DNA from: Anthoceros angustus
Taxonomy: Eukaryota; Streptophyta; Anthocerotopsida; Anthocerotales; Anthocerotaceae
DNA length: 64,000 bases
Reading direction: 5' to 3'
Assembly: GCA_010909165.1 (NCBI GenBank)
Contig: VJWM01000172.1
Coordinates: 372,001-436,000 of the forward strand
The stretch's first letter is position 1. The number at the start of each line of letters is the position of its first letter. Below are positions 22,640 through 34,260 of this stretch, in pieces. The notes under the pieces are model-generated. The model made no database searches and had not been told where the DNA came from. It worked only from the letters and a program-made list of their open reading frames with translations. The position numbers and the translations under genes were made by a program.

Positions 22640-24158
22640 GTGTTTGTATTCAAAGTGGAATGGTTTGAGTGATCCCAACAAGCGCCACCGTCTTTGGAGG
22701 TGGATGACTCGGTTTCATGGCGCTTGACACAAGAAGGCCGCGTTTAGGTATGGGCGGCAACACCATCCGCCCGTGGAGTTTCCGCTACACCTGCGTCAAG
22801 TGTTGACACATCCCGATCCAGCCGTCCGGATGGGCGATTTGCACCCCCCGTCCATGGTTCGAACGGATGGAAGAATTGTTGGAGTGATGTTGGTAGTGGA
22901 CTTGTAATCATAACCATAATACACTTGTGTGTGTCGTGAGCACCTGAACGTTGGCGTCACGCGTAATTCATCCAGTCTTTAGTGCAAATTGTCTCACGCT
23001 CCATGACTGCAGGTCATTGCGCTTGTGCCGGGTGATGGAGGTGCTGAACCGGAGGAAGCGTCCTCCGATGGCTTTGCGGGACCCAAGCAGTGAGGAGGCA
23101 ACAGTTGTGTGGCCAACGCAAGAAGCAACAAGCACAGAAATCGTGAATGCAGCCTGCGATGACAGCTTCTTGTCATCCCAGCTTGGTGAAGTTTCGCCTC
23201 GGCCCTATGGCCTACCAATTGGAAAAGACATGGCAATGTGTTGGGAGGAATCATATGCAGATGTGGACAGCTTGAGACTAGACAGAGACCTGGATGTATG
23301 CTTTGGACGCTTGCGATGCTGGGAGTGCGCCTTCTGGACAACTTGTCATCGGGAGTTTGCCGCATCTGGGACAATGTTGTGCCCAACACACTTTCGACCA
23401 GTGGTGGGGGCGGCAAACGGGAGCAATCGGAGCACAGTGAAGCGAACCACTATCACTAGCTGGAACCACGGAACTTGCGGGTAGCGAACCGCCTCGGTAG
23501 ATCCACTTTGTGCAGCCGATGTAGAAATTGTGGTGCCTAGATTTGTGTGACGATTTCTCATCGCCCCTCTCCGGCATGTATTCCACTAGGCATGCAATGC
23601 AATCAAATTGTATTTCGGCAATCACGGGCAAAAGGCTATTGCACAGTTTGAATGCAATGGGCTCTGAAGAGTTCAAATTGAGTGTGGAGCGTAAAGGAGT
23701 GAGAAGAAGTATGGCGGGAGCGGCCAAGGCCGTGGCTATTTGTATGCCGGCGGGAAGACGGCCCGCGAGAACGCTTGGCCTGAGAACACCCGGCTTGGCT
23801 GACGCCTGCATTTGAATTTCCCGCTCGCTCACCTCGCTATCCTGCTCACCTCGCCGCGTCCCGGGGGTCCCATTAGGATAGGAGCTCTGCTTGTACCATG
23901 GCGCCATCCCGGAAAGAACTGCGGCCTCATGCGGATGACGGAGGAGGGTGCAGAGGTGGCCACCCGGGTGAGGTGAGCATTGAAGGTGCATCCTTAGCCG
24001 ATGACAAAGTCCAAGAGGCAGTGTGTGAGGGGTCTGAGCATCCGGAGTAGGCCGCCGTCATTGCTCCACTTGCAGCTGGGAATGCAGAGGAGGGCCGTTA
24101 CCGTGCAGAGTGGAGGGCTCGATTTGCCGCAGGGGGCGGGCTCCAGCGAGCTCCCGCA
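22640..24158 (+). other. Downstream of the CACTA transposase; possible further exons
   Basis: A + strand stretch at 22,951-23,484 (177 codons) follows a pyrimidine-rich acceptor (CCATGACTGCAG, ending near 23,012). It is rich in charged and Cys/Trp residues (RCWECAFW), without a known motif. In other frames the region to 24,100 is Gly/Arg-rich. It may be part of the CACTA element's second gene or of an unrelated decayed gene. Confidence 0.3.
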
Positions 24159-24836
24159 TTGATGCGGACGGCGCTCCTCAGTGTGGCTTTGGAGGCCGTG
24201 GCCAATGCACTGTCGCATGGCTGCGTGGCCGACGTAATGTCCAAGCTGGCCGATGGTGTCGACATAGATCATGTGCACGAAGAAGCTGAATGCTTCGGAG
24301 GCCTGGCTCCTTCCATGCGACAAGGCTTTGAGCGACGACTATCAGAACTTGTGCAAACCAGGCTGACTGTGATGAAGCCATGGACGAAACACTCCGCTGA
24401 GCTACGTAGAGAGCTGGTAGAGAGGATGCAAGCAGATTTCCCCGTGGTCACGAACAGGGACTGGATCAAGGCCCACATTGCACAACGATCAAGAACGCGT
24501 AATTTCTATGCAACATGCAAGGTGAAGCAAGCAGCGGCACAATTGCGAGCGAAGGGGAAGTATGACGGCGCATTGCGCCCAGCCAACATCACAAATACAC
24601 AAACAGCTGTCCAACACGGCGAGTCGCTAGCATCAAACGGGGAAGTGTGGCGCGACCATGCAGATGGTCGCGACAGGCAGCAAGGGGCTGCTAAAGGGAG
24701 CAGGGAGCAATCCGTATGGCCATGGTGGGGACTGCAGCGGGCGTGCCTTTACATAAGGCGGATGCCCACTCTTGCAGGCAGAGGGCATCGGACCACGGGC
24801 GGAAAGGATGCCCGAATTCTGGGAGGTCCATGGTGA
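24159..24836 (+). CDS. 225-codon ORF, possible accessory CACTA protein
   Basis: This open frame on the transposase strand, 1.5 kb downstream of it, contains RRELVERMQADFPVVTNRDWIKAHIAQRSRTRNFY. That sequence loosely recalls the Ptta/En/Spm accessory (TnpA-like) pattern in which a Trp-containing helix is followed by an Arg/Asn-rich turn. The N-terminal half includes helical acidic stretches (DVMSKLADGVDIDHVHEEAE). Position and strand suit a second transposon gene, but the similarity is weak and the start codon is uncertain. It may instead be an exon of a larger gene. Confidence 0.35.
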   Translation: MMRTALLSVALEAVANALSHGCVADVMSKLADGVDIDHVHEEAECFGGLAPSMRQGFERRLSELVQTRLTVMKPWTKHSAELRRELVERMQADFPVVTNRDWIKAHIAQRSRTRNFYATCKVKQAAAQLRAKGKYDGALRPANITNTQTAVQHGESLASNGEVWRDHADGRDRQQGAAKGSREQSVWPWWGLQRACLYIRRMPTLAGRGHRTTGGKDARILGGPW

Positions 24837-27800
24837 GCAGTGCCCGATTGTTTCGCTTTGACCCAGCTGCGTGGCCTTAACGCATGTGTTGCGGTGAGCG
24901 AGGCGATCGAAGGGGAAGGAAGCGGGGGCTCTAGCGGTGGTGAAGCTAATGCAGGCACCGGCGAGGAGGTTGCACGATTGGGAGGAACGCACGTGGCAAA
25001 CATGACAACCTTGGAACTATCGAAGTGGATGTAGTGCCCATGACACCACAATCGCGAGCATCCACGGTGAGGAGAGAAACATGGGAGGGCACTGACCCAC
25101 AAGTGTGGATTTTGCGGCCCTGTTTTTCATGGCTTGTGGCTCTGGTTAAAACGAGTCCACGCGTCCGAGTGACCTGGATGGACGCCCTCCATGGTCGTGC
25201 AAGAGCTAGGAAATGCGTCACCATGGAGTCCGGAGGTGATGATCGAGGGCGGGTGAATCGTGTATGGTATAAGCTGCTCTTGCTAGCTATAGGTGCTCGC
25301 AACTATGGGAGTTGATTCCGTGCCGCTAAGCATGAAATTGCCAATTTTACTGTGGAAGATCCAACCCCACGGGCGGAGGCCGAGGCCGAATTCATCTCCA
25401 AAGCTACCGGGAGACGCACAGGGAAAGCAACCGCGGATGGTCGGAAGGGGAAGCGAGTATGCTTGACAGATGATTGAGAGAGTTGTGATGGATGCGATGC
25501 ATGTTTCAATTGCCAAGATTTGCTATCCGTTGTTATATTGCACACCATATGATCATGCCAGTATATAAATTGACCAGTGGAGTCTGGAATCTAAAACATG
25601 ATTAGCTTAATATGAACCTACGGATCTAAGAGGCGGGGATTGACCTACGTTGGAAATCCTTCCACTATTATTGGGATTTCTTGTGGTGAATCAAGTGCGA
25701 TTTATTATTGTAATTTTGGTCAAATGTTATTTGCGGTCAAAGCGTGAACACACGTGGTCGACAACCACATGGCGTCTTTGTGGGGTCGGACCACCACCTC
25801 GCCTCATGAGGAAGGGCCAACACGTGGCTCTTCATAATTTGCGGGTCCGGGCATCTTGTTTGCATCAGATAGACACACAATTGTGGCTGCAGGTGTCTTG
25901 CATGATCCCGGCGCATCATTCGACATGTCCATGCGCATGCAGGTATGCCTACCGGGCTCGCCAACCGGAATCGGCACCGGCGTTAAATTGAACCGTGACC
26001 ATACTGACGACATATAAGGGGATCCATGAAATGACAATGTCGGTGAATTACTAATATTTTGCCCATCAACTGCGTCATGTATCGCATATAACTGTAATAT
26101 TATTGCCCGTAAGTGTAATAAAAATTGTAATAAAATCGCAGCTATATAGCAGGTTATCATCGGTGGAGGTGCCTTATGATGTGTTCCATCGAGGTATTTG
26201 GCATGCTGCGATGGAGGTGCTCTCATGTATGTGTTCCACTGAGGTATTTTGGCATGTTACTGCGACAGTGAGGTGCCTTACGATGATATATTCTGACGAC
26301 TAACATGTTTATCCAAGCACTGCGTCATCTTGGGCGTGCATTCTTGCGGATAGAGGTGCACCTCGTGGGGCTCTTGGCAGCTCTTGGCTACTATGACCTA
26401 AATACCCACAGGGCGTGGCGCATTTGAGGTTTTTCTATAGTAGGTGCGAGAGGGCATCCCTTCTTGGAATGGGATAGCAAGTGTCCTACGTATGGGCAAT
26501 TGCCCGAGGCGGAATTAAGCCGGCGGGCGTTATCGACCACAGAGATAGGCTGGCAGCATCGGTTCCAGCAGATAAGCGGGGCGTAACATCCGGGGCTTGC
26601 TGGAGCATCTGCTTTGCTCTCCACATTATCGCACGAGGCGCCTTTGTTTAGACATGGCAATAAGAGGAAGGTGAGCAGTCACGGTCGGCAAACACGGTAT
26701 CATTTGGAGAAACTTTGTGGTACAGCAATTCGCCCAGTACAGTGAAGCTAACAATGCAACAAAGCGCCCGAAAGCAAGCCACCAATCTTGGGATGTCATA
26801 GCGAGCAGGAACCCAATTCGGAGTTGGAAATGTGTTTAATCTACTGTCGGCTATCTCGAGTCTGGACAACCTTTGTTGGCGCACTAATCTATAAGCATTG
26901 CCGATGGGGAGAAGGCGGCGGGGAGGTCGTCTACCACGAAACCTGACCATCGACCACAGCGTCCGGTACAACAAACATTGTGCAAGCGAAGAAGAGAGCC
27001 GCCGTGGCAACGGCTAATCGATCGCTTCAGGCAGCAGGCGAGACAGAGGAATGGAATAAGCGATGCATCGACTCACAGCGATCACTATAAAGAAAACCAC
27101 GGCGTGGTTGATGAGTGGATGAGAGGTGCGAAGCAGAATGGAGCAGGGCCGTGCTTGTCGGTCGCTTACTAACCACCCTACCGAATGTTGTACACGCCCT
27201 TCCCCGATAGCGAACGTCTAACGCTCTTTTGCAACATCGTGGGAAGTTACATGAGTTGGCGCTAAGATAACATATCTGAGGGCCTCTTCTTTGTATGGGT
27301 CTCCCTCATACATGCACGTGTAGATAGGAAAGAAGCGACACACACCGCGAGCGCTTGTTTTTGAAATGCAGCCCGCCATCTTCTTACGTACCATTCTACG
27401 AGGAAAGGCATATGAACACAATTCTTCGTAAGCCGTCCATCTCCGCGTATAACAATCGTAAAGGCGTCTTCTTGCTCACGTGGTAAGAGCCACGCTCTTC
27501 TTGCATCCAATGTAATGCATGTTACATTGGGTGCCGATAACGTCGAAATTCATGATAACTGATAACAGTAACATGTTTATGGATTTTACATGCTCTCATG
27601 AGATGGCGCGTTACATCTTATGGAGTAACATGCCTTATGCGTGGGAGCTGCCACCGCAAGACTCCGTTTCCCGGTGTGGCGCGGTGCCCACTCATACGGA
27701 CGTGCCTGTCATAAAGGCATGTTCTTCGCCAAGCGGCGTAAGTCTTTGCCTTACGAGGCGACGTTGCACGCTACAGAGTGTCGTTGCAGAATGCCGACAG

Positions 27801-28385
27801 CGACGCGGCGTGCGGCGTAGGGTTGGCATTGCCAGGTTCACGTGCTTAGGGTTGGCATTGGAGTGGAGTGCGATACGCGTGGGTTACGATGGCAAAGAGT
27901 AACATGGTTTACATGCTTCTCCATGATACGCATGCGTCGTTATCGCATGTAGTAACATGCCTTATGCGTGTGGCACCTTCATGCAGGAACTCCGTTTCCC
28001 AGCGTTCACGACCTCGGATGGTGACGGAGCAGGAGCCACACGTGCTCCCAGCGGCGCCCCTTCTACGGATGAGGGGTCACCTCGCTGCACATACCGACCT
28101 GTGGGGCGGTGGGGTCGCAGGTCCCTCGGGTGGCCCCACTCCTGGTGTTAGATAGAGTATGGGTGTTGGGACCATAGCGTGAGCCGAGGAAGTGAGTGGC
28201 TTGCGGGGAAACGACCACTCGACAAATCCCCACAGTGCCCACACCGCGGAGACCACCCCGAGCGCGGGAGCCCAGTGCGTGCGCAATTGTGTGGTTAGAG
28301 TGCGCGGGTGCCCACTACGGCGTAAGGTGCCTTATAGCCGGGCATGCTACTGCGGCGATGAGGTGCCTTGCCACATTTGAGCGGC
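24837..28385. other. Mostly non-coding stretch with scattered GTAA/TTAC and GGTGCCTTA motifs
   Basis: Only short ORFs without known domains are present; the largest clean ones are on the minus strand at 26,648-27,010 and 27,262-27,510. The DNA is marked by recurring short motifs: GAGGTGCCTTA near 26,170, 26,270 and 28,325-28,365, and TTACATGC/TAACATGCC near 27,590, 27,630, 27,910 and 27,955. The right limit is the start of element A1. Confidence 0.5.
27585..28005 (+). repeat. Two copies of a 95-105 bp block
   Basis: About 27,585-27,680 and 27,900-28,005 share TTTACATGC near the start, AGTAACATGCCTTATGCGTG in the middle and ACTCCGTTTCCC at the end, spaced about 315 bp apart. This suggests a duplicated unit with diverged centre. 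Confidence 0.6.
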
Positions 28386-29445
28386 TGTTGCTAGTATTAC
28401 AACAACCTTCCTGATCACTAATAAACCAGAACGGAAGTAATTTGGCATAAAAGAAGGTAAACATAGTAAATATAGAAAGTGGATAAGAGTAAAAAAGTAA
28501 TTATTGGGGTAGTTTAGGTAAATATAATGGGGCATGATAGAAGCAACAAGAACTCTTCTGAGGTAGGATGGCATCTAGTAGCGGTGGATCACCGACAAGT
28601 GCCCTATACAAATTCAGTATGTCGCAAAATCTCTTGGAAATATTGTTTGTGATGTTTATGATGATGTTTTGTTATAATATCAATATGAAATATACTATAA
28701 TTTACTAACAAAATAAAAAAATTATCGATAATTCATAATATATCATCGAGAACAAAACCATCTTCAAGTCTATATATGTATGGTCCCTACACACAAATCA
28801 CAAATCTATCTTCATATATCTATTTCAATCTTACGAAAGGATTCTCATTTTGTTGTCTACAATGATTCCAAGTTTGCGCCGATCTATGGCTATGATGATG
28901 TTTGTGATGCTATCTTTGCTTAGCATCAATTTTGTGTCACAAGATTGCTAAGAGGTATTATAATTCTTTTTATATGTGTGTATTCCATGTATTAAAATTC
29001 CATTTTAGATATGTATATTATGTTGCTCTCAACTAGCTAGTTTATGTTCGATGTTGTTAAATCCACATGGTTGATGTAGAAAAACAAAGGGAATTCGACT
29101 CATACTTCTGGTCCCGATCCCCATCCATCTCCCCATTTTCACCCTCTCAGGGACTCATTACTTCTGCATCCTCATCCATCTCCCCATTTTTACCCTCGCA
29201 GCCGGACTACTTCGGTCCGCATCCTCATCCATCTCCCCATTTTTTCCTCTCAGCCGGACTACGTGCTTCTGGTCCGGATCCTCATCCATCTCCCCATTTT
29301 TTCCTCTCCAGCGGACTATGTACTTCCGGTCCGGATCCTCATCCATCTCCCCATTTTTTCCCTCTCGCAAGCCGGACTATGTACTTCCCGTCCGATCCTC
29401 ATCCATCACCCCCCAAATTTTGGTATCCCTCCCAAGAATAAGAAG
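28386..29445 (+). repeat. LTR 1 of the A array (left LTR of A1)
   Basis: Collinear with LTRs at 40,877-41,935, 57,869-58,884 and the partial ones at 62,786 and 63,754. The start is placed at TG in TGTTGCTAGTATTACAACAACC (TGGAAGATATATTAC in the others) because sequence left of it is not shared. The end is put just before TTGGTATAAGGG, a poor match to a tRNA-Met primer-binding site, so it is uncertain by 10-15 bp. A TATA-like TTTTTATATGTG lies near 28,966. Confidence 0.7.
29095..29430 (+). repeat. Minisatellite in LTR 1, unit about 55-60 bp
   Basis: Five to six imperfect units of the type GGACTACGTACTTCCGGTCC-GGATCCTCATCCATCTCCCC-ATTTTT-CCCTC. The same array is found at the same place in the LTRs at 41.57 and 58.57 kb, with different indels in the GGACTAC-CTTC part. 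Confidence 0.9.
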
Positions 29446-30569
29446 TTGGTATAAGGGATAGGAATGAAGATATCTATGGGAACGCAATTGGCTAGATTGT
29501 CTATGTTAGCTCGTTGTTGGTAGGGATTTCTACTTCCCTTTGTGTAGGGATTGTTATCCCTTCTTCTCTGTTGGTGGTCTGCTCTTATGTGCAGCCCTAG
29601 TATATATTTGTTGTGGGATATGCTTGTGCCTCTCGATGGGGCTTTAGGAGGTGAAATTCTCTTCTTTTTATAAAGCATTAAAAATTTGGTGTAACAAAAG
29701 TTACTCTCAACCTTACGGTCTCTAATGCTCATTGCATGCACGAACAATGAGCGCTCGTTGAGCAGTGAGCATCGTACTCTGCTGCTAGTCGAATGCTCCA
29801 ACTCTTGGAATCCCGACAGCGGTGGTTGGCGTCTGCCGGATGGATGCTAGCACATTCAAAATCCAGAGAGATAAATCAATTCAAGAAGGATCCGGCTAGC
29901 ATACTCCTCTTACAATCGCATGTCACAACGAGTTATCTGAATGGCTAATAAGAGGCGGTAACTTATCCTAGCTAGCAAGCTTGTTCGAGTTCAGCGATGT
30001 GTGTGAGTACATGCTCTAGAAGCATCTCCACAAGCCTTCCGAACCACAAGCATTTCATGACCTTCCATATCAAGAACCTTTTGCGTCGACTCGTGAGATC
30101 GAACATCTTGGATTCGCAAAACCAAACCAATTCAAGTGCAACATTTACATAGCGATTACTCACAATTGCTTGCTTGAAGCAAGAGCAAGGACTTCAAAGA
30201 AGAGCTTAACTAGTTGCACCTCCACAAGCCTTCAGAACCGAGGCACGCACTTCCAGGACCTTCCTCGTCAAGAAGCTTTTGCAGTCCTGACTCTTGAGAC
30301 TAAACATCCTGGATTGTTGTGCAACAAACCAATTCAAGTACAACATTTACATAGCGATTGTTCACAATTGCGAGCTTGAAGCAAGAGCAGGGACTTCAAA
30401 GAAGAGCGTAATTGGTTGCACCTACACTCCAATTACCAGTCATTCTACCCTCATGTGCAAGCTAAAGATGAATAAAGCGTGTATGCTCGCATGATACATC
30501 GATGAAGTGGTTGACACCAAACCTTGTTGTCACGGAGACATACCTCAACATCCAGCTCAAGCAGCCATT
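29446..30569 (+). pseudogene. A1 leader/gag-like region with a 194-bp tandem duplication
   Basis: No frame stays open. Between 30,031 and about 30,410 a unit beginning CAAGCCTTC is present twice with a period of 194 bp; the second copy starts at 30,225. Both copies contain AACCAATTCAAGT and ATTTACATAGCGATT. The same duplication exists in A2 (42,529 and 42,723) and A3 (59,479 and 59,675), so it predates the array. After it, an AAGCGTGTATGCTCGCATGATACATCGATGAAGTGG segment in one frame gives YIDEVV, possibly the RT catalytic loop of a deleted RT. Confidence 0.45.
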
Positions 30570-31110
30570 TGCCAATTGCAGCCTAGGCTTGGATTTTCAA
30601 GTTCATCAAGGATTTTGCCAAGAAGGCGGCCTCTGCTGACGCTTGACCAAGAAGGACATGCCCTTCAAATGGACAGAGCCAAGGCATGAAGCCTTTCAAA
30701 GCTTGAAGGATAGCTTGGTGAGCGCACCAACACTACAACCACCAGATTGGGAAAAACCGTTCCATGTACGTAGATGTGTGCTTACGCTATTGGGACTATC
30801 TTAAGCCAGAAGGACGAGAAGAAGCGGGATCATCCAATTTTCTATCTTTGGCAACTTATGGATCTTTGAGAGAAATTATTCAACCACCGAGAGGGAAGGT
30901 CTTAGCATCATATACTCTTGTAAGAAGTTTAGACACTACATGCTTGCTTGTGGGTGGCGTTCCATGTCGACCATTTTGTGTTAAAGTACCTTGTGAACAA
31001 GCTAGATTTATCGTGAAGGATTGCTAGGTGGGTCCCCTGCAAGAGTTTGATTTTGATGTAGAAACCAGGCCAAGGAAGCAACATATGAATGCCAATTTTG
31101 TTTCCGTCGA
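30570..31110 (+). pseudogene. A1 RT tail and RNase H (broken)
   Basis: In alternating frames one reads the RT connection (FKFIKDFAKKA near 30,595), KKDMPFKWTEPRHEAF (about 30,650), PPDWEKPFHVYVDV (about 30,745), then SQKDE and DHPIF, LCNY-type and FHVDHFVLKYLVNKLDL (about 30,960) and FDFDVETRP (about 31,050). This is the RNase H part of a Ty3/gypsy pol. The homologous stretch in A2 is where insertion N landed. Confidence 0.7.
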
Positions 31111-32681
31111 AAATTGGAAAATGGAAAATGGATTGTGGCCTGATGACGTCCCATTTCCGACGAGCTAGTAGCGATGGTTCCTTAGAGAGGATCATGAGCA
31201 AAGTACACATTTGATTGAGGTCTGCCAAGAGGTGTTGCAAGCGGAAGGACCAAATGTGCATGGAAGGGGTTTTGTGCGGATTTTGCTGCAGGAGGACGAT
31301 CTAGGAGTTCGAGATGAAGTAAAAGAGCAGCAGCAAGATTGCAAGGAGGAGCAAGGTATGCTCTTTAAGTGGAAGGGCTGCAAGTGGAGGCCACAACGTT
31401 GGCAAAAGGATGTGGAGAAAGCATGAAGAAATCGCAATTTGAAGGAAGGAGAGGTGGCACACAAAATGGTGTGCCTCATGAGGAGGTGTGTGCTGGAGTC
31501 TAGGAGCGGAGGTAGCTCCGCATTGGTGGTGTATATGGAGAAGGATTGTGGAGAAACCACACCTCAAAGAGTGCTTGCAGTGGAGTCATGAAAGAGCGTC
31601 GACAGTCCACGCGATTTCGTGGTGGCTGCCGAAAACGCAGCAATGTGAGGAGATCGCTAGAGCGCTGTGCAGGGCTAGTCATGAGACTAGGCAGCATAGA
31701 GATGAAGAGGCAGCGATGGCGCGAGATGAGCAGTCGATGGCACAGGGCAGACGCCAGGCCGACGCTGCGGAGCTGGTTTTGCAAGCCAAGTAGAGGCGAG
31801 GGGGCGTGGCCACAAGACCGACATCCCTAGTGGGCAAACTAGAGGGGACGGCGGTGTACATGGGAAGAGGAGGTCGGGCGTGAAGGACTCCCATGTCCAC
31901 GGTATTTGCTAAACGGTGAGGTACGAAGATTCTTAGAGCACGGATCATGCCTAATGGTTTGTCAAGGAAGGGCGTGCTGTTGTTCCTTACAAAAGCTAGC
32001 CTTATTGTCTAGATGGGGTCTCATACAAGCTTGGTCCGGATGGGAAGATCCGAGGTTGTTTGGAAGAGAAGCTACTCTCATCATAGAAGCTTTGCATGCG
32101 TAAGAGGCCGAGGCCATTATTTGGTACAAATTACGATGAAGGAGATCCTAGATGCGGGGTTTTGGTGGGCCATGCGAGAGGGATGTGTGGGATTTTGTTC
32201 GGAGGTGTGATGCATTCCAACGGTTGGGAGGCCGACTTTGTCAACACAATGGCCTCATACTTATATCCTACCTTTGGCACCTTTCGAGAAGTGGGGCATA
32301 GACTTTGTGGGTCCCATCAGCCGCCCACAAAATGGACAAGGCGAATATATTTTGGTGGATACGGACTCGCACAAAATGGCGAGGCCGCAACAAGGAAGGA
32401 TGATGCACCAAGAGTGGCAAAGTTTCTCTTTGAGAACATCGTAACTCGTATGGGTGTCCTTTGGAGCTGGCCGATAGGGAACTCATTTTCTCAACTCGGT
32501 GATTGAGTCTTTTACCTCCTACCTCAATATCCGGCATCGAAAGACAACTCCTTACAATCCCAAGGCAAATGGTTTGACGGAGAACACGAATGGTTTGTTG
32601 TGTACAATCTTGACCGAGGTAACTGTCACTCACATGTATGATTGGGACACCAAATTGCATTCAGTTTTGTGGGCCTACAGG
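31111..32681 (+). pseudogene. A1 linker and integrase, interrupted by a copia insertion
   Basis: The linker has a charged stretch (KEEQGMLFKWKGCKWRPQR). The integrase zinc-binding and catalytic parts follow from about 31,905: LAPFEKWGIDFVGPISR-type sequence near 32,280, KFLFENIVTR near 32,420 and RHRKTTPYNPKANGLTE near 32,535. The reading frame then ends at the copia LTR, just after a KLHSVLWAYR segment. The distal part resumes at 40,198. Frameshifts are frequent, many of them at sites reading CAG in the copy at 56.4-57.1 kb. Confidence 0.75.
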
Positions 32682-32938
32682 TGATGAGAATCAATAGCTC
32701 TTAGATAGAAGAGAAACAATGGAATGAATTAATTAATGAGTAAAGTACAAGCCTTTAAATAGGCTGGGTGGTAGGGTGGTTACAACAATATATTGTTGTA
32801 ACCATAAGTAATTACAACCATAAGTTGTTGCAACTATAAGTTGTTGTAACAACTAACTACCTAAAGCCCTAGCTCTAAATTAATGTTTAAGTAATGAGGC
32901 CCTAATGAATAGTGCCCTAAGCTAGACCTATTTCATCA
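32682..32938 (-). repeat. Copia 3' LTR (left)
   Basis: Matches 39,942-40,197 almost throughout. Differences are concentrated in a G-rich stretch after AAATAGG, plus a few single bases, so the insertion is recent relative to the rest of the window. It begins TGATGAG and ends TCATCA. Confidence 0.95.
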
Positions 32939-32950
32939 CTCCCACTCACT
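32939..32950 (-). promoter_or_regulatory. Copia polypurine tract
   Basis: On the minus strand AGTGAGTGGGAG lies immediately before the 3' LTR, the expected place and composition for the plus-strand primer. Confidence 0.65.
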
Positions 32951-33309
32951 ATGAATGTAGGGGTGAATTCTAGCTTCAAAATGAGGTCTAAATCATAGAT
33001 AGACTCCCACTTAATCAAAAGTTATAAGCCTAAGAAAATGCTAACTTAAGCTTGAATAAGTAAGCCTGAAATAGAAAACCTAATATGTCCACCAAAATAA
33101 TCACCAGAATAAGGTTGAAAAATAATAGCCTAAATAGCTCCAGAAATAGGCTTAAAAGAGAGGCCTAAAATAAATAAATCCTGAAGAAGGAAATAAGGAT
33201 AAAATAAATAAATCAGGCGCGGGCCTGAAAATAAAAAAACTTTCAATGGATAAGCCCGATACGGGCTTATCCTAAATCAAGCCACCGATTAGGGTGGGGC
33301 ATACGGTAG
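32951..33309. other. A/T-rich stretch inside the copia 3' region
   Basis: Repeated AGCCTAA, AAGCCTGA and AATAGCCTAA motifs; no coding signal. It ends near a GATAAGCCCGATACGGGCTTATC inverted repeat (about 33,250-33,272), after which base composition becomes GC-rich. Confidence 0.5.
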
Positions 33310-34260
33310 ATGGGCCCACGGCACGCTCGCGGGTGCGGAAGCCGTCATTGTCGGGTCCAGGTCCCGCAGCGCCGGCGCCCATCAGCGCTTAGGCCCCGCT
33401 GGCTCGCTGCGCCGCCATGCCCGGCGCCACACGCCGCGCGCCGCCGCGCTTCGCTGGTTGCCGCCTCGTGCGCTCTCTGTGTGGATGATCTCCCCATGTG
33501 CTCGCCCCTGATAGCTGTGCCTGATACTTGTGTCGATTATGTCATGTGTCTCGTGTTATCGCAGATTCTGTGCTGCAAAATTGGAGTGGAGATCCTGATA
33601 TGTGGTGCATTATATTTTCCATTTGCATATTTTCATTGTTCCATTGTGCATTTTCATATCTCTTGCATGTTTGAATATACTCCTACTAATGTGGTGGCAG
33701 GTCCTTCGTGGAAGGCCGTGCCCCCCCATGCTCCAAAGGACGAGGCCATAAAGAAAATGAAGAGAGCAAACCGAGTAGCAAGAAGAAGAAGAAACTTGCG
33801 CGTGGAGAAAAGGATATTGAGCGGAAGCCGCCTTGGCATCTTGTGGTATAGAGATGCACTTGCGGTGAAGAGATCCCGATGTCGGGCCCGTAATATAGGA
33901 AATGATATGGAAGATCCTAATTTCTCTTGTGAATTCCTGCAAGCATGTGCCGAGGTGGCTAAAACAGGTGGAGAAAAGGCCGATGGAGAAGATGACGTCT
34001 TGGTGGTACAAGCACTCGCCGGAAAAACCGATGTTGTCATCAAAGAAGTCGAGGGGGCTGGTAAGCCAATAAAATGCAAAATAAATTGCAATAAATAATT
34101 TGATTGCATAAAAATACTAATGATTGTTGATGTAGATAATCCAACTACCGAGGGCTCTGGAGCTATATCCTCGGAGTGTCCTGGGTATGACGACTTCAAC
34201 ATGGAAGAAGAGTCGGAGGTCGGGGACTCCATAAAGCAGACGAGGCCCCAGTGTATGTGA
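33310..34260 (+). pseudogene. Gene-like fragment with introns inside the copia element
   Basis: Opposite to the copia genes, a + strand frame stays open from 33,310 to 34,098. The first part is GC-rich (Arg/Pro/Ala) and then low-complexity. From an intron-like acceptor at about 33,700 (TGGTGGCAG) it reads as a basic then acidic protein segment (DPNFSCEFLQACAEVAKTG). A GTAAGC donor at about 34,061 and a GATGTAG acceptor at about 34,137 define a second likely intron, followed by an acidic exon with a stop at 34,258-34,260. This looks like genomic gene sequence carried in, not copia coding sequence. Identity unknown. Confidence 0.4.

Noticed and set aside
20480-25500. CACTA terminal inverted repeats
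   Set aside because: Several CACTA and TAGTG words exist by chance, but none forms a matched pair with a target duplication that I could verify by eye.
29095-29430. CRISPR-like regular repeats
   Set aside because: Units are tandem without unique spacers, lie inside an LTR of a plant retroelement, and recur in the other LTRs.
29446-29465. tRNA-Met primer-binding site for the A elements (TTGGTATAAGGGAGC)
   Set aside because: Position is right but the match is weak; mentioned only as the likely LTR end.
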